64,000 nt of DNA from Pararhizobium sp. Its GTDB lineage: Bacteria > Pseudomonadota > Alphaproteobacteria > Rhizobiales > Rhizobiaceae. Positions 34,940 through 43,010 of this stretch are shown piece by piece. The notes beneath the pieces are model-generated. The model searched no databases and had not been told where the DNA came from. It saw only the letters and a list, made by a program, of their open reading frames with translations. Position numbers and translations under genes: made by a program. Position 1 is the first letter of the stretch. The number at the start of each line of letters is the position of its first letter. The DNA is taken from the NCBI GenBank assembly GCA_017794825.1, contig CP051237.1, positions 5,567,342 to 5,631,341 on the forward strand, read 5' to 3'.

Positions 34940-35278
34940 TCACAATAATTCGCCCGGCGCCGACCTACGATGTATTGAAGGTCAGGTTTCTGGCTAGAAT
35001 TGTGAGTAGGATTGCAGTTCGTCTAAAACAACATTTCAATGGTTCTCGAACGAATAACGTTCGTTGGCAGGATTTTCGTTGACTGCATTGGTTGGTTGTA
35101 CTCGACCAAAACAGATGAATAGATAGTGGATCAGTAGAAGTAGTATAGTTCGACGGAGCATTGTATCCGCAAGACGAACCGACTATCCACTTTGCGAAAT
35201 GGCGTGATCGTTTCGCGTATTAAACTTTATGACAGTCTGTAATTGTAGGTGATCACCCGTTTTCGGGGCCACAAAACG
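34940..35278. other. Gene-free, AT-richer interval
   Basis: Between the truncated autotransporter and the AraC gene. No ORF with coding character, no tRNA, no strong terminator. Base composition is visibly more AT-rich than the core flanks. It may be the site of the deletion that removed the autotransporter passenger. Confidence 0.4.
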
Positions 35279-36223
35279 CTATCGTAATGTCTCCGACGGA
35301 AGTTCACCGAAGGCCTTTCGGTAAGCTGCGGAGAACCTTCCCAAATGTGTGAAGCCGCAATCGAAAGCTATGTCACTGACACTTGCGCCCTTGTTGGCCT
35401 TGAGCAATCTTGCCCTTGCCTCTCTCAGGCGAATCTCATTGAGCCTGTCCCGCGGCGCGCAATCGCGGTGTTGTCGAAAGGCAATTTGCAGGGAACGCAA
35501 ACTGATGTTCATCCTGTCGGCGAGATCCTTCATCGAAATTGCATCTCCAAAGTATTCTCGCATCAGCTCTTCAGCACGATTGACGTAAGCAACCCCTGAC
35601 GAAAGACGTCTCGTCACGGCATTTTCGTCCTCAAGCAATGCAATGAAGAGCTCCTCCAGAAGCGCCGCCGCCCCGGCGAGCATATGTTCGCGTGTCAGCG
35701 CCGACATTGGCCTGGCGATCTCGTTTCCCAGAAAGTGTGTGTAGGAGCGCAAACTGGCTCCTCTTTCGATATCGGCGGCAAGGGCCAGAGCAATATCCCG
35801 ATTTACCTGGTCGTTGCCGGGCATCATTCGCTCGATGCGATCTTCTGAAAGCAGAATAACCAGCGCCTCGTAATCTTCACCTGACGTTAGGGGAGTAACG
35901 CGTGTGGTTCGCTCGTTGGGTGAAAACAAAAGCGAACCGCCAGCCTCTGCTCTATATTCAGTTTGTCTGACCAGGACGTCGAGCCGTCCGACTGTCGGGA
36001 CGAGGTAGGTAAGCTTGTTTGATTCCTTCAGATGGATCTGGTGGCCACTGGAGAGAACCCTCCAAAGCTGCATGCTGCGACCAAGTTCAACAAATTCCGA
36101 TTTGAGATAAACTCTTTCAGTGTTGTTGAATGTGAAATCGAGCGTCTTCTCGAACATGGGAGAGTCCGAAGATCGACTGATCTTCGCCCCGGAGATATGC
36201 TCCACCGTTCGAAAATTACCCAT
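35279..36223 (-). CDS. AraC-family transcriptional regulator
   Basis: 314 residues. An N-terminal cupin-like ligand-binding region (about 1-200) precedes two helix-turn-helix motifs in the C-terminal 100 residues: MKDLADRMNISLRSLQIAF and SVSDIAFDCGFTHLGRFSAA, then YRKAFGELPSE. It is probably a single-target regulator acting with an effector or as a dimer. The ATG at 36223 is the only plausible start. Target unknown; the closest neighbours are small exported proteins. It lies within the tRNA-Leu-bounded segment. Confidence 0.9.
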   Translation of the reverse strand: MGNFRTVEHISGAKISRSSDSPMFEKTLDFTFNNTERVYLKSEFVELGRSMQLWRVLSSGHQIHLKESNKLTYLVPTVGRLDVLVRQTEYRAEAGGSLLFSPNERTTRVTPLTSGEDYEALVILLSEDRIERMMPGNDQVNRDIALALAADIERGASLRSYTHFLGNEIARPMSALTREHMLAGAAALLEELFIALLEDENAVTRRLSSGVAYVNRAEELMREYFGDAISMKDLADRMNISLRSLQIAFRQHRDCAPRDRLNEIRLREARARLLKANKGASVSDIAFDCGFTHLGRFSAAYRKAFGELPSETLR

Positions 36224-36268
36224 AAACAGCCCAATCTATGCTTGGGAACCGGCAGACGTGGCGTGTGA

Positions 36269-36919
36269 CTACAGTTTCCCCTCATCTCCGGTGAAGGAGA
36301 CTTCAGCAACGTCGCCGTCGTTTGATACGAGGCATTTCCACGGCGCGCGCTGCACTCCCACGCCGACCATTACAATGGAATTCGCCTCGGAGAATTCCGT
36401 GCTCATCGCAGAGACATTGGGTTCACTGGTTTCGGCGCTCACCGCCTTGAGACAGGCGTCTATTGCCGCATCCGAAACATCGGAGGAACTGTCTGTGGCC
36501 TCCGAAGACTCCGCTTGAGGTACGCCGGCGCTATCGTCACCTGTAAATGTTACTTCCTGGACCCCTCCGTCATTGGCGACCAGACATTTCCAGGGCGCGT
36601 TGTTGTTGCCAACTCCGATCATGACGATCGTATTGGCCTCGGAAAATTCGTTGCTTTGAACCGAGACGTTCGATTCCCCGGTTTCTTTTTTGACAGCAGC
36701 AACGCAGGCATCGTTTGTCACCGTCTCGGTATCCGGTTCGGTTTGCCGCGCTTGCTTTACGGCCGGTTCCTGCGCTGCAGGCTTTTCAGCCGTTTGCTCC
36801 GTTGCGGATGACTGGGTTGCGGTCGGCGCGGTAGTTTCCTTGTTGTCTTCACTGCTGTCAGAACAGGCAGAAAGACCAAACAGAACGCCCAATAGTGCTA
36901 TTGCCACGAAACTGCGCAT
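36269..36919 (-). CDS. Lipoprotein with two tandem repeats of a Cys-containing domain
   Basis: 216 residues. Lipobox LSAC near residue 20, then a low-complexity Thr/Ala/Glu linker. Two tandem domains of about 59 residues follow, each beginning DAC and carrying EFSEAN-IVM, APWKCLV and FTGD; about 41 of 59 positions are identical between them by my count. Each repeat has two cysteines (DAC and KCLV) that could form a disulfide. Family not named; the secreted protein at 34077 may be a single-domain relative. The ATG at 36919 with GGAGA is preferred to an upstream TTG. Envelope-located. Confidence 0.75.
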   Translation of the reverse strand: MRSFVAIALLGVLFGLSACSDSSEDNKETTAPTATQSSATEQTAEKPAAQEPAVKQARQTEPDTETVTNDACVAAVKKETGESNVSVQSNEFSEANTIVMIGVGNNNAPWKCLVANDGGVQEVTFTGDDSAGVPQAESSEATDSSSDVSDAAIDACLKAVSAETSEPNVSAMSTEFSEANSIVMVGVGVQRAPWKCLVSNDGDVAEVSFTGDEGKL

Positions 36920-37311
36920 TATAGTCTCCAATAGAATTCGGCATTCAATCCCTGATTTAACAGAACCGAATCAGAAACTATAGATATTTTAGTAATACTG
37001 GAGATTGCATGACGAAATTGGGCAATATATTACATTTATTTTTATTTCGTGATGTTCACTTTACTCTATATAAAATTCTATATATTAGATTGACACATCA
37101 ATTCTGTATCCTACGGTTGCGCCAGCATCTCGATCATTTCCCATCAAGTAAACGCGGTTCGTATATTCTCCGGTCGTTGGCAATTTGATTGTCTCTGAAA
37201 AATCGTCATCCCTCGATCCGTTGTAAATGGCCTCATCACTGCTTCCGGAATGCTACTGCCAATGCAGGGGTCACAGACATGCGCATCGAGCCATACCTTT
37301 CGGTTGTACAA
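36920..37311. other. AT-rich gene-free interval
   Basis: Very AT-rich (for example 37020-37090) compared with the rest of the window, with no ORF that looks coding and no recognised RNA gene. It lies inside the tRNA-Leu-bounded segment and is consistent with foreign or decayed DNA. Nothing more can be said. Confidence 0.45.
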
Positions 37312-37572
37312 TCAAGTCGTTCTATTTCGGAGAAATCTGCAGATCCCCATCAGAACGATCAGAGTTAACGCTGGTGAAAGAGCCGTTCCTGCGGGCCAGA
37401 GACTTTCCGGAAGAAAATCTACAAGACGCACCCACGGCTGTCCTATCAGAATCAGGAAAACGTTAGACAAAGGATCCTGCTCCGCGCCGAACCATTCAAA
37501 TGCGCCGGCAAACCAGATGAGCAACGCGAATACGTAGAGCACCAAAAAGATCGATATGATTATCCGACACAT
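37312..37572 (-). CDS. Small membrane protein
   Basis: 86 residues with two hydrophobic segments: about 4-24 (IIISIFLVLYVFALLIWFAG) and about 60-80 (ALSPALTLIVLMGICRF). No known family. GAGG upstream fits the ATG at 37572. It is the last gene before tRNA-Leu inside the bounded segment, about 70 bp from the tRNA. Confidence 0.55.
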   Translation of the reverse strand: MCRIIISIFLVLYVFALLIWFAGAFEWFGAEQDPLSNVFLILIGQPWVRLVDFLPESLWPAGTALSPALTLIVLMGICRFLRNRTT

Positions 37573-37640
37573 TTCACCCACCTCATCTGCAATTGTGAAC
37601 CCGCCAATACTTGGACCAAGTTACCTGATCCAGTCACATC

Positions 37641-37662
37641 GGCTGGTGCGGGTGGGGAGACT
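37641..37662. repeat. Right copy of 22-bp direct repeat, in tRNA-Leu 3' end
   Basis: Identical to 32500-32521. It covers the last 19 bases of the tRNA-Leu gene including CCA, plus 3 bases beyond it. Recombination at the 3' end of tRNA genes by integrases typically leaves such copies. Confidence 0.75.
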
Positions 37663-37728
37663 CGAACTCCCACACCTTGCGGCGCCAGAACCTAAATCTG
37701 GTGCGTCTACCAATTCCGCCACACCCGC
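37644..37728 (-). tRNA. tRNA-Leu (anticodon UAG)
   Basis: An 85-nt cloverleaf with a long variable arm and encoded CCA (TGG at 37644-37646). Acceptor GCGGGTG pairs with CACCCGC. The anticodon loop TTTAGGT gives TAG, decoding CUA. Its 3' end is duplicated at 32500-32521. Confidence 0.97.
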
Positions 37729-37833
37729 ATCGGGAAAGCGCCCCAATGCCACAGTCCTATGCTCAGGGTCAAGCGGACGTTTGACCCTGTTCCGCGAGCG
37801 GGCGGCGCGCCACAGGAAAGCAGACGTCGCACC

Positions 37834-38367
37834 CTACATGGCCTCATGCATGTAGGCGTAGCCTTCCGAAAATCCCGGCAAGGCGACGTCGATCGTGATT
37901 TCACGATTGTTGATCAGAACATAGCGGATCTTCGCCGTGGCGTTCTCAGCCAGCATCTTTTTCCAGATGTCCTGAAACTTGAACTCGGCAAAACACCCGA
38001 TATTGCTGCATACGGTGTAATCGATCGCCAGGGGATCGGCGCCGGGAAACTGCAGAACGACCCGCTCCGACAGCTTTACGCCAAGAGGCGTCCTCAGTTG
38101 AACCTTCTCTCCACCGGTTGGATCCGGAACGATCGACAGTGCAAACGCAAAAAAGCGCTGGTTTGTGGTCTTGTTCAGTCCTTCGAAATTCTGGGTCAGC
38201 GTACAGCGGTTGGCGCCCTCATTGGGCTTGACGCAGGCGACGATCCATCTTTCGAAATTTTTCTGCGCGCTTTCTTGCGCATGTGTGGTTTCTACGATCC
38301 CGCAAATCATGAGCGCTGCAGCGATGAGGAACAGCACTGTACGAATCTGCGATTTCAACGGGTGCAT
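37834..38367 (-). CDS. Invasion-associated locus B (IalB) family protein
   Basis: 177 residues. A signal peptide ends around THAQES (about residue 30). The mature protein has the IalB pattern FERWIVACV...RCTLTQNFEGLNKTTNQRF with Cys pairs, RTPLGVKLSERVVLQ, YTVCSNIGCFAEF and a strand-rich C-terminus. Known from Bartonella as an erythrocyte-invasion factor, but common in non-pathogenic members of the order as a periplasmic protein of unknown role. Stand-alone reverse gene beside tRNA-Leu. A 9-bp hairpin at 37764-37789 without a T-run lies between them. Confidence 0.9.
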   Translation of the reverse strand: MHPLKSQIRTVLFLIAAALMICGIVETTHAQESAQKNFERWIVACVKPNEGANRCTLTQNFEGLNKTTNQRFFAFALSIVPDPTGGEKVQLRTPLGVKLSERVVLQFPGADPLAIDYTVCSNIGCFAEFKFQDIWKKMLAENATAKIRYVLINNREITIDVALPGFSEGYAYMHEAM

Positions 38368-38690
38368 GGTCTCTCCTCCTGCCCAAGGGCATTTTTAATA
38401 TTATGCTTCAAGAGCAAACGCGATTCTGCAACTGACATGTGGCGTCTACGCCGATTTTCGCATCGCACAATCCCGTCATGGTTTCACCTTTCCTTCAGTT
38501 GCACGTTGGAATTATACCAATCCGGCTCTATACACTTACAAAATACCCATATCCGGAAAACCCGGAACAGGCCTTCACAACAACCAATTCTCGGCGTTTC
38601 TTGCAAGGCGCCAGGGCCTGTCCGCACTCCAAATTGTCCCCGATTTGTCTAGCCATGCGATTTGTGCATGGCACCTATGCGCATATTGCG
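38368..38690. other. Gene-free interval upstream of the RNA cluster
   Basis: No gene. Its right end contains several TGCA half-sites (ATGCGATTTGTGCATGGCA at about 38655-38673) leading into the promoter of the first RNA. Short ORFs lack a ribosome binding site and coding character. Confidence 0.4.
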
Positions 38691-38719
38691 CTGCACAAAA
38701 TTGAATCTCCTTCATATAT
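38691..38719 (+). promoter_or_regulatory. Promoter of stand-alone cuckoo-like RNA
   Basis: CTGCAC at 38691-38696, 17-bp spacer, ATATAT at 38714-38719. Homologous in sequence to the promoter of the DUF1127-RNA unit at 38990. The CTGCACAAAA block is common to both. Confidence 0.6.
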
Positions 38720-38725
38720 TGAGAC

Positions 38726-38910
38726 TCAACAAGGCGGCGCCAAACAGTAACGAATACCGGCGGCCACCGAGAGTAACATAGAGTTTCACAGAGGCATAAC
38801 TCCTCCTCCCAATGCCCTGTGATGTGATCGGCAATTATCCTCCTCCCAATTGCCGATCGACCTAAATGACGCCCGCTGGACCTCCTCCCCCAGCGGGCGT
38901 TATTGATTCC
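38726..38910 (+). ncRNA. Cuckoo/CcsR-like small RNA, stand-alone, with three anti-Shine-Dalgarno loops
   Basis: Three consecutive hairpins each present CCTCCTCCC-type sequence in the loop: stem GGCAT/ATGCC (about 38793-38815), perfect 10-bp GATCGGCAAT/ATTGCCGATC (about 38826-38857), and 11-bp ACGCCCGCTGG/CCAGCGGGCGT (38869-38900), which probably ends the RNA. The pattern matches the cuckoo RNA family of Alphaproteobacteria (CcsR of Rhodobacter). Unlike the family's usual arrangement, no DUF1127 gene precedes it; a promoter with a CTGCAC -35 lies at 38691. Start predicted from that promoter. Function inferred: titration of, or pairing with, SD-like sequences under stress. Confidence 0.72.
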
Positions 38911-38989
38911 GGCGCAGCCGAGATTTTGACCCGTCCAGCGATTTAATTCGACCCTTGCAATAATGCATAACGCGCTTGCATTTATTGCA

Positions 38990-39018
38990 CTGCACAAAAC
39001 TGCAGTGAGCGCCTATAT
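38990..39018 (+). promoter_or_regulatory. Promoter of DUF1127-cuckoo RNA unit
   Basis: CTGCAC at 38990-38995, 17-bp spacer, CTATAT at 39013-39018. Upstream (38955-38990) are several TGCA half-sites, matching the arrangement before the first RNA. Confidence 0.65.
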
Positions 39019-39061
39019 TGGGTTCAAGACAAACAGCAACGCAAATCAAGAGAATGTCACG

Positions 39062-39205
39062 ATGACTTTCAAACAGTCTTTCCGCAATTGGCGCCAGTAC
39101 CGCAACACCTGCAACGAACTTTACCGCATGTCGGATCGCGAACTTGGCGATATCGGCATCAGCCGTTCAGAAATTCCGTTCGTCGCCCGTCAGGCCGTAC
39201 GCTAA
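39062..39205 (+). CDS. DUF1127 microprotein
   Basis: 47 residues: MTFKQSFRNWRQYRNTCNEL then YRMSDRELGDIGISRSEIPF and a short tail. The DUF1127 core (YRMSDRELGDIGISRSEI) is complete. In Rhodobacter the homologue CcaF1 is an RNA-binding protein co-transcribed with CcsR RNAs, the arrangement seen here: the triple hairpin RNA follows within a few bases. Longer in-frame upstream start codons (to 38963) overlap the promoter and are rejected. Confidence 0.93.
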   Translation: MTFKQSFRNWRQYRNTCNELYRMSDRELGDIGISRSEIPFVARQAVR

Positions 39206-39207
39206 AG

Positions 39208-39335
39208 AATTTGCCGGGTTAACTCCTCCTCCCATAACCCGGTAATACGATCGGCTGTTACTCCTCCTCCCAAACAGTCGATCACACCTACGACGCCCGC
39301 TGGATCTCCTCCCCCAGCGGGCGTTGTTATTTTAA
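39208..39335 (+). ncRNA. Cuckoo/CcsR-like RNA downstream of DUF1127
   Basis: Three hairpins, each with a CTCCTCC loop: CCGGGTTA/TAACCCGG (39214-39242), GATCGGCTGTT/AACAGTCGATC (about 39249-39283, one G-T), and ACGCCCGCTGG/CCAGCGGGCGT (39292-39324) followed by a T-rich tail. The last stem has the same arms as in the first RNA. It is expected to be processed from the mRNA of the 47-aa DUF1127 gene that ends 3 bp upstream, as known for CcsR. Confidence 0.75.
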
Positions 39336-39481
39336 ATCCTGCTTTTCTCCCGAAACCGTCACGTATTCGCAAGGGACAATCCCTTCAACTGGCATTCCGG
39401 AGCCCGCCAAGGGCCCGGTGACGGCGGTTTGGCGCGTGTCGACTATTTAACCGGCATCCCGACCACATTTTATGCACGCCT

Positions 39482-39511
39482 CTGCACATAATATATGCAA
39501 TGGCTGCATAT
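39482..39511 (+). promoter_or_regulatory. Candidate promoter of second DUF1127 gene
   Basis: CTGCAC at 39482-39487, 18-bp spacer, GCATAT at 39506-39511. It shares CTGCACA with the two other promoters of the cluster; ATGCA/TGCAT half-sites also occur here (39494-39511). Confidence 0.5.
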
Positions 39512-39595
39512 CAGGGATGAAAAAATCACGCTGGAACTCCCGCCAAAAAAGAATAGATCAGCGCTGTCGTTCAACACCAAATACGGGAGAGACAT

Positions 39596-39742
39596 ATGAA
39601 CTTCTTGCGTGACTACCAGAACTGGCGCCGCTACTGGAGAACAGTCGATCAGCTCAGCAGCCTTACGGATGCGGAACTGCGCGACATCGGCCTCGAGCGC
39701 CACGCCATCAAAGACGCAGCACGCGGCTTCCACAGACACTGA
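39596..39742 (+). CDS. Second DUF1127 microprotein
   Basis: 48 residues: MNFLRDYQNWRRYWRTVDQL, then SSLTDAELRDIGLERHAI and a short basic His-rich tail (ARGFHRH). It retains the ELRDIGLxR DUF1127 core. GGGAGAG at 39585-39591 precedes the ATG. Unlike the 39062 gene, its 3' region has no CCTCCTCC hairpin but a long stem (39770-39813). It is too short for standard ORF cutoffs. Confidence 0.93.
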   Translation: MNFLRDYQNWRRYWRTVDQLSSLTDAELRDIGLERHAIKDAARGFHRH

Positions 39743-39769
39743 GGCCAGCACTGTGACAAAACGCGACGC

Positions 39770-39813
39770 CAGCGCCCGGATATCGTCCTGACTGGACAAT
39801 CAACCGGGCGCTG
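39770..39813 (+). terminator. Candidate terminator of second DUF1127 gene
   Basis: Perfect 10-bp stem CAGCGCCCGG (39770-39779) with CCGGGCGCTG (39804-39813), 24-nt loop, followed by CTCATTTTC. Confidence 0.55.
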
Positions 39814-39886
39814 CTCATTTTCAAAGCTGTCTGTTTCCTTATTACATTGATTGGACGCGCTCGGCGGAAGTGATTAAAAGCCTGCC

Positions 39887-41317
39887 ATGAGCGAACGCAC
39901 AAAACCAATTCACGTTATCGGCGGCGGCATGGCCGGATCAGAAGCCGCCTGGCAAATCGCGAGAGCAGGCGTACCTGTCGTTCTGCATGAAATGCGCCCT
40001 GTGCGCGGCACCGAAGCCCACCAGACCGATGGTCTCGCCGAACTGGTCTGTTCCAATTCCTTTCGATCGGATGACGCGACGGCAAACGCCGTGGGCGTTC
40101 TTCACCAGGAGATGCGTATGGCCGGCTCGCTGTTCATGCGCGCCGCCGACGACAACAAGGTGCCTGCAGGCAGCGCGCTCGCCGTAGACCGCGACGCTTT
40201 CTCCGCCGACGTGACACAGGCGATCGAGGCGCATCCCCTGATCGACATCACCCGTGAAGAAATCGACGCATTGCCGCCTGCGGATTGGAAAGGCGCCATC
40301 ATTGCCACCGGCCCCTTGACCTCCCCGGCCCTGGCCGAGGCGATCCGGGCCGAGACAGGCACCGATTCGCTGGCCTTTTTCGACGCAATCGCGCCAATCG
40401 TTCATTTCGACAGCATCAACATGACGACAGCCTGGTTCCAGTCGCGCTACGACAAGACCGGACCGGGCGGAACCGGCAAGGATTACATCAACTGTCCCAT
40501 GGATGAATCGCAATACAATGCGTTCATCGAAGCGTTGCTCGCCGGCGACAAGACGCAGTTCAAGGAATGGGAAGGCACACCCTATTTCGATGGCTGTCTG
40601 CCGATTGAAATAATGGCCGAGCGCGGCCGCGAAACTTTGCGGCATGGCCCTATGAAACCCATGGGCCTCACAAACGCGCATGCCCCGGACGTCAAACCCT
40701 ACGCCGTTGTTCAACTGCGGCAGGACAATGCGCTGGGCACGCTCTACAATATCGTCGGTTTCCAGACCAAGCTGAAATACGGCGCGCAAAAGGACATCTT
40801 CCAGATGATCCCCGGTCTGGAGAACGCCGAGTTCGCGCGATTGGGCGGGCTTCACCGCAACACCTATATCGATTCGCCGGTTCTTCTGGACGAAACCCTG
40901 CGCCTGCATTCGCGGCCGGATATCCGTTTCGCCGGCCAGATCACCGGTTGCGAAGGCTATGTCGAATCGGCGGCGATCGGCCTTCTGGCTGGCCGTTTCG
41001 CTGCAGCCGATAGACTTGGCCAGACAATCCCCAAGCCGCCACAAACAACGGCTATGGGCGCAATCCTCGCCCACATAACTGGCGGCCACCTGACAAGCAA
41101 TGAGGAACCCGGCAAACGGTCGTTTCAGCCGATGAATGTCAATTTCGGCCTTTTCCCGCCAATTACGGTCGTCAAACCGGAAGGCGTCAAACGCTTCAGG
41201 GGCAAGGACAAGGCCCGCGCCAAGAAAAGCCAGCTTGGAGAACGCGCGCTTTCGGATTGCAGGCAATGGCTCAAAACATGCGAAATGAACCGACAGTCGG
41301 AGGAAACCCTGGCATGA
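39887..41317 (+). CDS. trmFO: Methylenetetrahydrofolate-tRNA-(uracil-5-)-methyltransferase TrmFO
   Basis: 476 residues. FAD-binding [14 protein letters not shown] at the start, [41 protein letters not shown] with an active-site-region Cys, and [20 protein letters not shown] are all TrmFO signatures. It makes ribothymidine-54 in the T-loop of tRNA using folate. The stop overlaps the start of the following crotonase gene (ATGA), so the two are co-translated. Confidence 0.96.
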   Translation: MSERTKPIHVIGGGMAGSEAAWQIARAGVPVVLHEMRPVRGTEAHQTDGLAELVCSNSFRSDDATANAVGVLHQEMRMAGSLFMRAADDNKVPAGSALAVDRDAFSADVTQAIEAHPLIDITREEIDALPPADWKGAIIATGPLTSPALAEAIRAETGTDSLAFFDAIAPIVHFDSINMTTAWFQSRYDKTGPGGTGKDYINCPMDESQYNAFIEALLAGDKTQFKEWEGTPYFDGCLPIEIMAERGRETLRHGPMKPMGLTNAHAPDVKPYAVVQLRQDNALGTLYNIVGFQTKLKYGAQKDIFQMIPGLENAEFARLGGLHRNTYIDSPVLLDETLRLHSRPDIRFAGQITGCEGYVESAAIGLLAGRFAAADRLGQTIPKPPQTTAMGAILAHITGGHLTSNEEPGKRSFQPMNVNFGLFPPITVVKPEGVKRFRGKDKARAKKSQLGERALSDCRQWLKTCEMNRQSEETLA

Positions 41318-42153
41318 ACGCTTTGCAGTCCACCTTCTTCCTCGCGGAAAGACACGGCTCCGTAGTGCAGTTGTCGATGAACCGACCGGACAAGGCCAAC
41401 GGCATGACACCGGATTTCTGGAGTGATCTGCCGCGTCTCATAGAGCAGTTGAATGCTGATGAAACGGTCCGCTGCGTGGTGCTGACCGGCGAAGGCAAGC
41501 ATTTTACCGGCGGCATGGATCTAGCCGCCTTTACCTCCATCGCCGCGTTGTTTTCGAACGAGCCCGGCCGTGCGGCCTATGCAATGCGGGAATTGATCCT
41601 GAAACTGCAAAACAGCCTCACCGCGCTTGAGCAGGCCCGCTTTCCGATCATCGCCGCAATCCACGGCGCCTGTCTTGGCGGCGGCATGGATCTGATTTCC
41701 GCCTGCGACATCAGGCTCGCCTCACGTGACGCCTATTTCTCGATCGAGGAAATCAATATCGGCATGACAGCCGACGTCGGCACGTTGCAAAGGCTTCCGA
41801 AACTTGTCGCGCCTTCTGTTGTCGCTGAACTCGCCTACAGCGGCCGTCGGTTCGCCGCCGACGAAGCCCTGCGGATCGGACTTGTCAGTCATCTTGCCGA
41901 AAATCGCGACAAACTCGTCGACCATGCGCTGCAAACAGCGCAGGACATCGCCAACCGTTCGCCGCTTGCAATCGCCGGCATCAAGCGCAACCTCGCCTAC
42001 AGCCGCGACCACAGCGTCGCTGACGGACTGGACTATATCGCCACCTGGAACGCAGGCATGCTGCGGCCGGACGACCTTACCAGGGCGGTCAAGGCGGCGA
42101 TGACCAAAGCCGAGACCTCGTTTGACAACCTGTTGAAGCAATCGGACCTGTAG
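41314..42153 (+). CDS. Crotonase-fold dienoyl-CoA isomerase-like enzyme
   Basis: 279 residues. Oxyanion-hole motifs [11 protein letters not shown] and [20 protein letters not shown]. The catalytic acids lie in [20 protein letters not shown], and the Asp in [11 protein letters not shown] is characteristic of delta(3,5)-delta(2,4)-dienoyl-CoA isomerases rather than ordinary enoyl-CoA hydratases. It acts in beta-oxidation of unsaturated fatty acyl-CoAs in the cytoplasm. GGAGGAAA before the ATG at 41314; the stop is 4 bp before the convergent next gene. Confidence 0.88.
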   Translation: MNALQSTFFLAERHGSVVQLSMNRPDKANGMTPDFWSDLPRLIEQLNADETVRCVVLTGEGKHFTGGMDLAAFTSIAALFSNEPGRAAYAMRELILKLQNSLTALEQARFPIIAAIHGACLGGGMDLISACDIRLASRDAYFSIEEINIGMTADVGTLQRLPKLVAPSVVAELAYSGRRFAADEALRIGLVSHLAENRDKLVDHALQTAQDIANRSPLAIAGIKRNLAYSRDHSVADGLDYIATWNAGMLRPDDLTRAVKAAMTKAETSFDNLLKQSDL

Positions 42154-42157
42154 CCTG

Positions 42158-43003
42158 TCAGAAGGCTCCGCGTCTTGCCGCCTGCCAGAGCCACCACTGT
42201 CGCCGCCATTGCGGCGTTGCAAGCGGTCTGACCGCTACTGACTGGCTACGCCTGGCCGCAATATCCAGGATATGCGCGGCGATGCCAAGCGGCAGAAACG
42301 CCGCGAAACATTCAGGCTCCATTTTCGCCGCCCTCTTCCTCGCTTCCTGCAAATGGCTCTTCCCATACGCGGAGAACGCAACGACAAGTCGCTGCAGCGC
42401 GCGTTCGTCCTCGCCGGCGAGAAACCCTTCTGCGTCGAGACCCGAGGCGGAGAGAATATCCGCAGGGACATACACCTGACCTTTCGCCCTGTGCCGGGGC
42501 ATCAGCAAAAGACATCCGGATACAAGCAGCGCCACGCCAGCATGACCGGCGGCGTCGCTGCTTTTTTCCGATCCTTTCCTGTCGAGCGCCATCGAAGCCA
42601 GCTGGATCAGAGCGGAGGCTGTTTCGCCCGCGTGACCTTCGAAGGTGTTCCGGTCAGGCATCGGGTCATTGTACAGGTCGAATTGGCGCGCCTCGATCAT
42701 GTTCAGAAGCAAGGGCCTTGGAAGCTCGAATTCATCGATGGCGGCCAATAGTCCCGCTGCAACGGGATTGGCGGACGCCTCGCCATGCGCCAAGCCATTG
42801 ATCAGATCCGTCCACCATTGAAGGCGCATTTCGCCGATCATCGGTTCGCTGGTGACGTCCCGAACACGGGCCAGTTCCAGATTGAACGCATAGAGAGCCG
42901 CGATCGGCGCTCGTCTGTCTTCAGGCGTCAGAAGCGCGCACAGATATCGATCCCTGTCGCCCTCGCGAAGTAGCGCAAGGCAGTGTTCTGTATGATCGAA
43001 CAT
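42158..43003 (-). CDS. Phytoene/squalene synthase-fold protein, NDUFAF6-like
   Basis: 281 residues of trans-isoprenyl-diphosphate-synthase class I fold. The first Asp-rich motif expected (DxxxD) is altered: YAFNLELARVRD has Asn for the first Asp. The second (EARQFDLYNDPMP) is partly kept. Mitochondrial NDUFAF6, a complex I assembly factor, belongs to this family and has lost catalysis. In this order the gene sits beside secDF and an NDUFAF3-like (Mth938) gene, supporting an assembly role. A terpenoid-synthase function is the alternative. Confidence 0.8.
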   Translation of the reverse strand: MFDHTEHCLALLREGDRDRYLCALLTPEDRRAPIAALYAFNLELARVRDVTSEPMIGEMRLQWWTDLINGLAHGEASANPVAAGLLAAIDEFELPRPLLLNMIEARQFDLYNDPMPDRNTFEGHAGETASALIQLASMALDRKGSEKSSDAAGHAGVALLVSGCLLLMPRHRAKGQVYVPADILSASGLDAEGFLAGEDERALQRLVVAFSAYGKSHLQEARKRAAKMEPECFAAFLPLGIAAHILDIAARRSQSVAVRPLATPQWRRQWWLWQAARRGAF

Positions 43004-43010
43004 GATCCAC

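Noticed and set aside
37764-37789. Hairpin as terminator of ialB
   Set aside because: A 9-bp stem is present, but no T-run follows on either strand.
38439-38750. 103-codon ORF upstream of the RNA cluster
   Set aside because: Overlaps the promoter and RNA start, no ribosome binding site, atypical composition.
38793-39324. CRISPR-like repetition of CTCCTCCTCCC
   Set aside because: Repeats are short, lie in hairpin loops, and are not spaced by unique spacers of constant length; they match anti-SD RNA structure instead.
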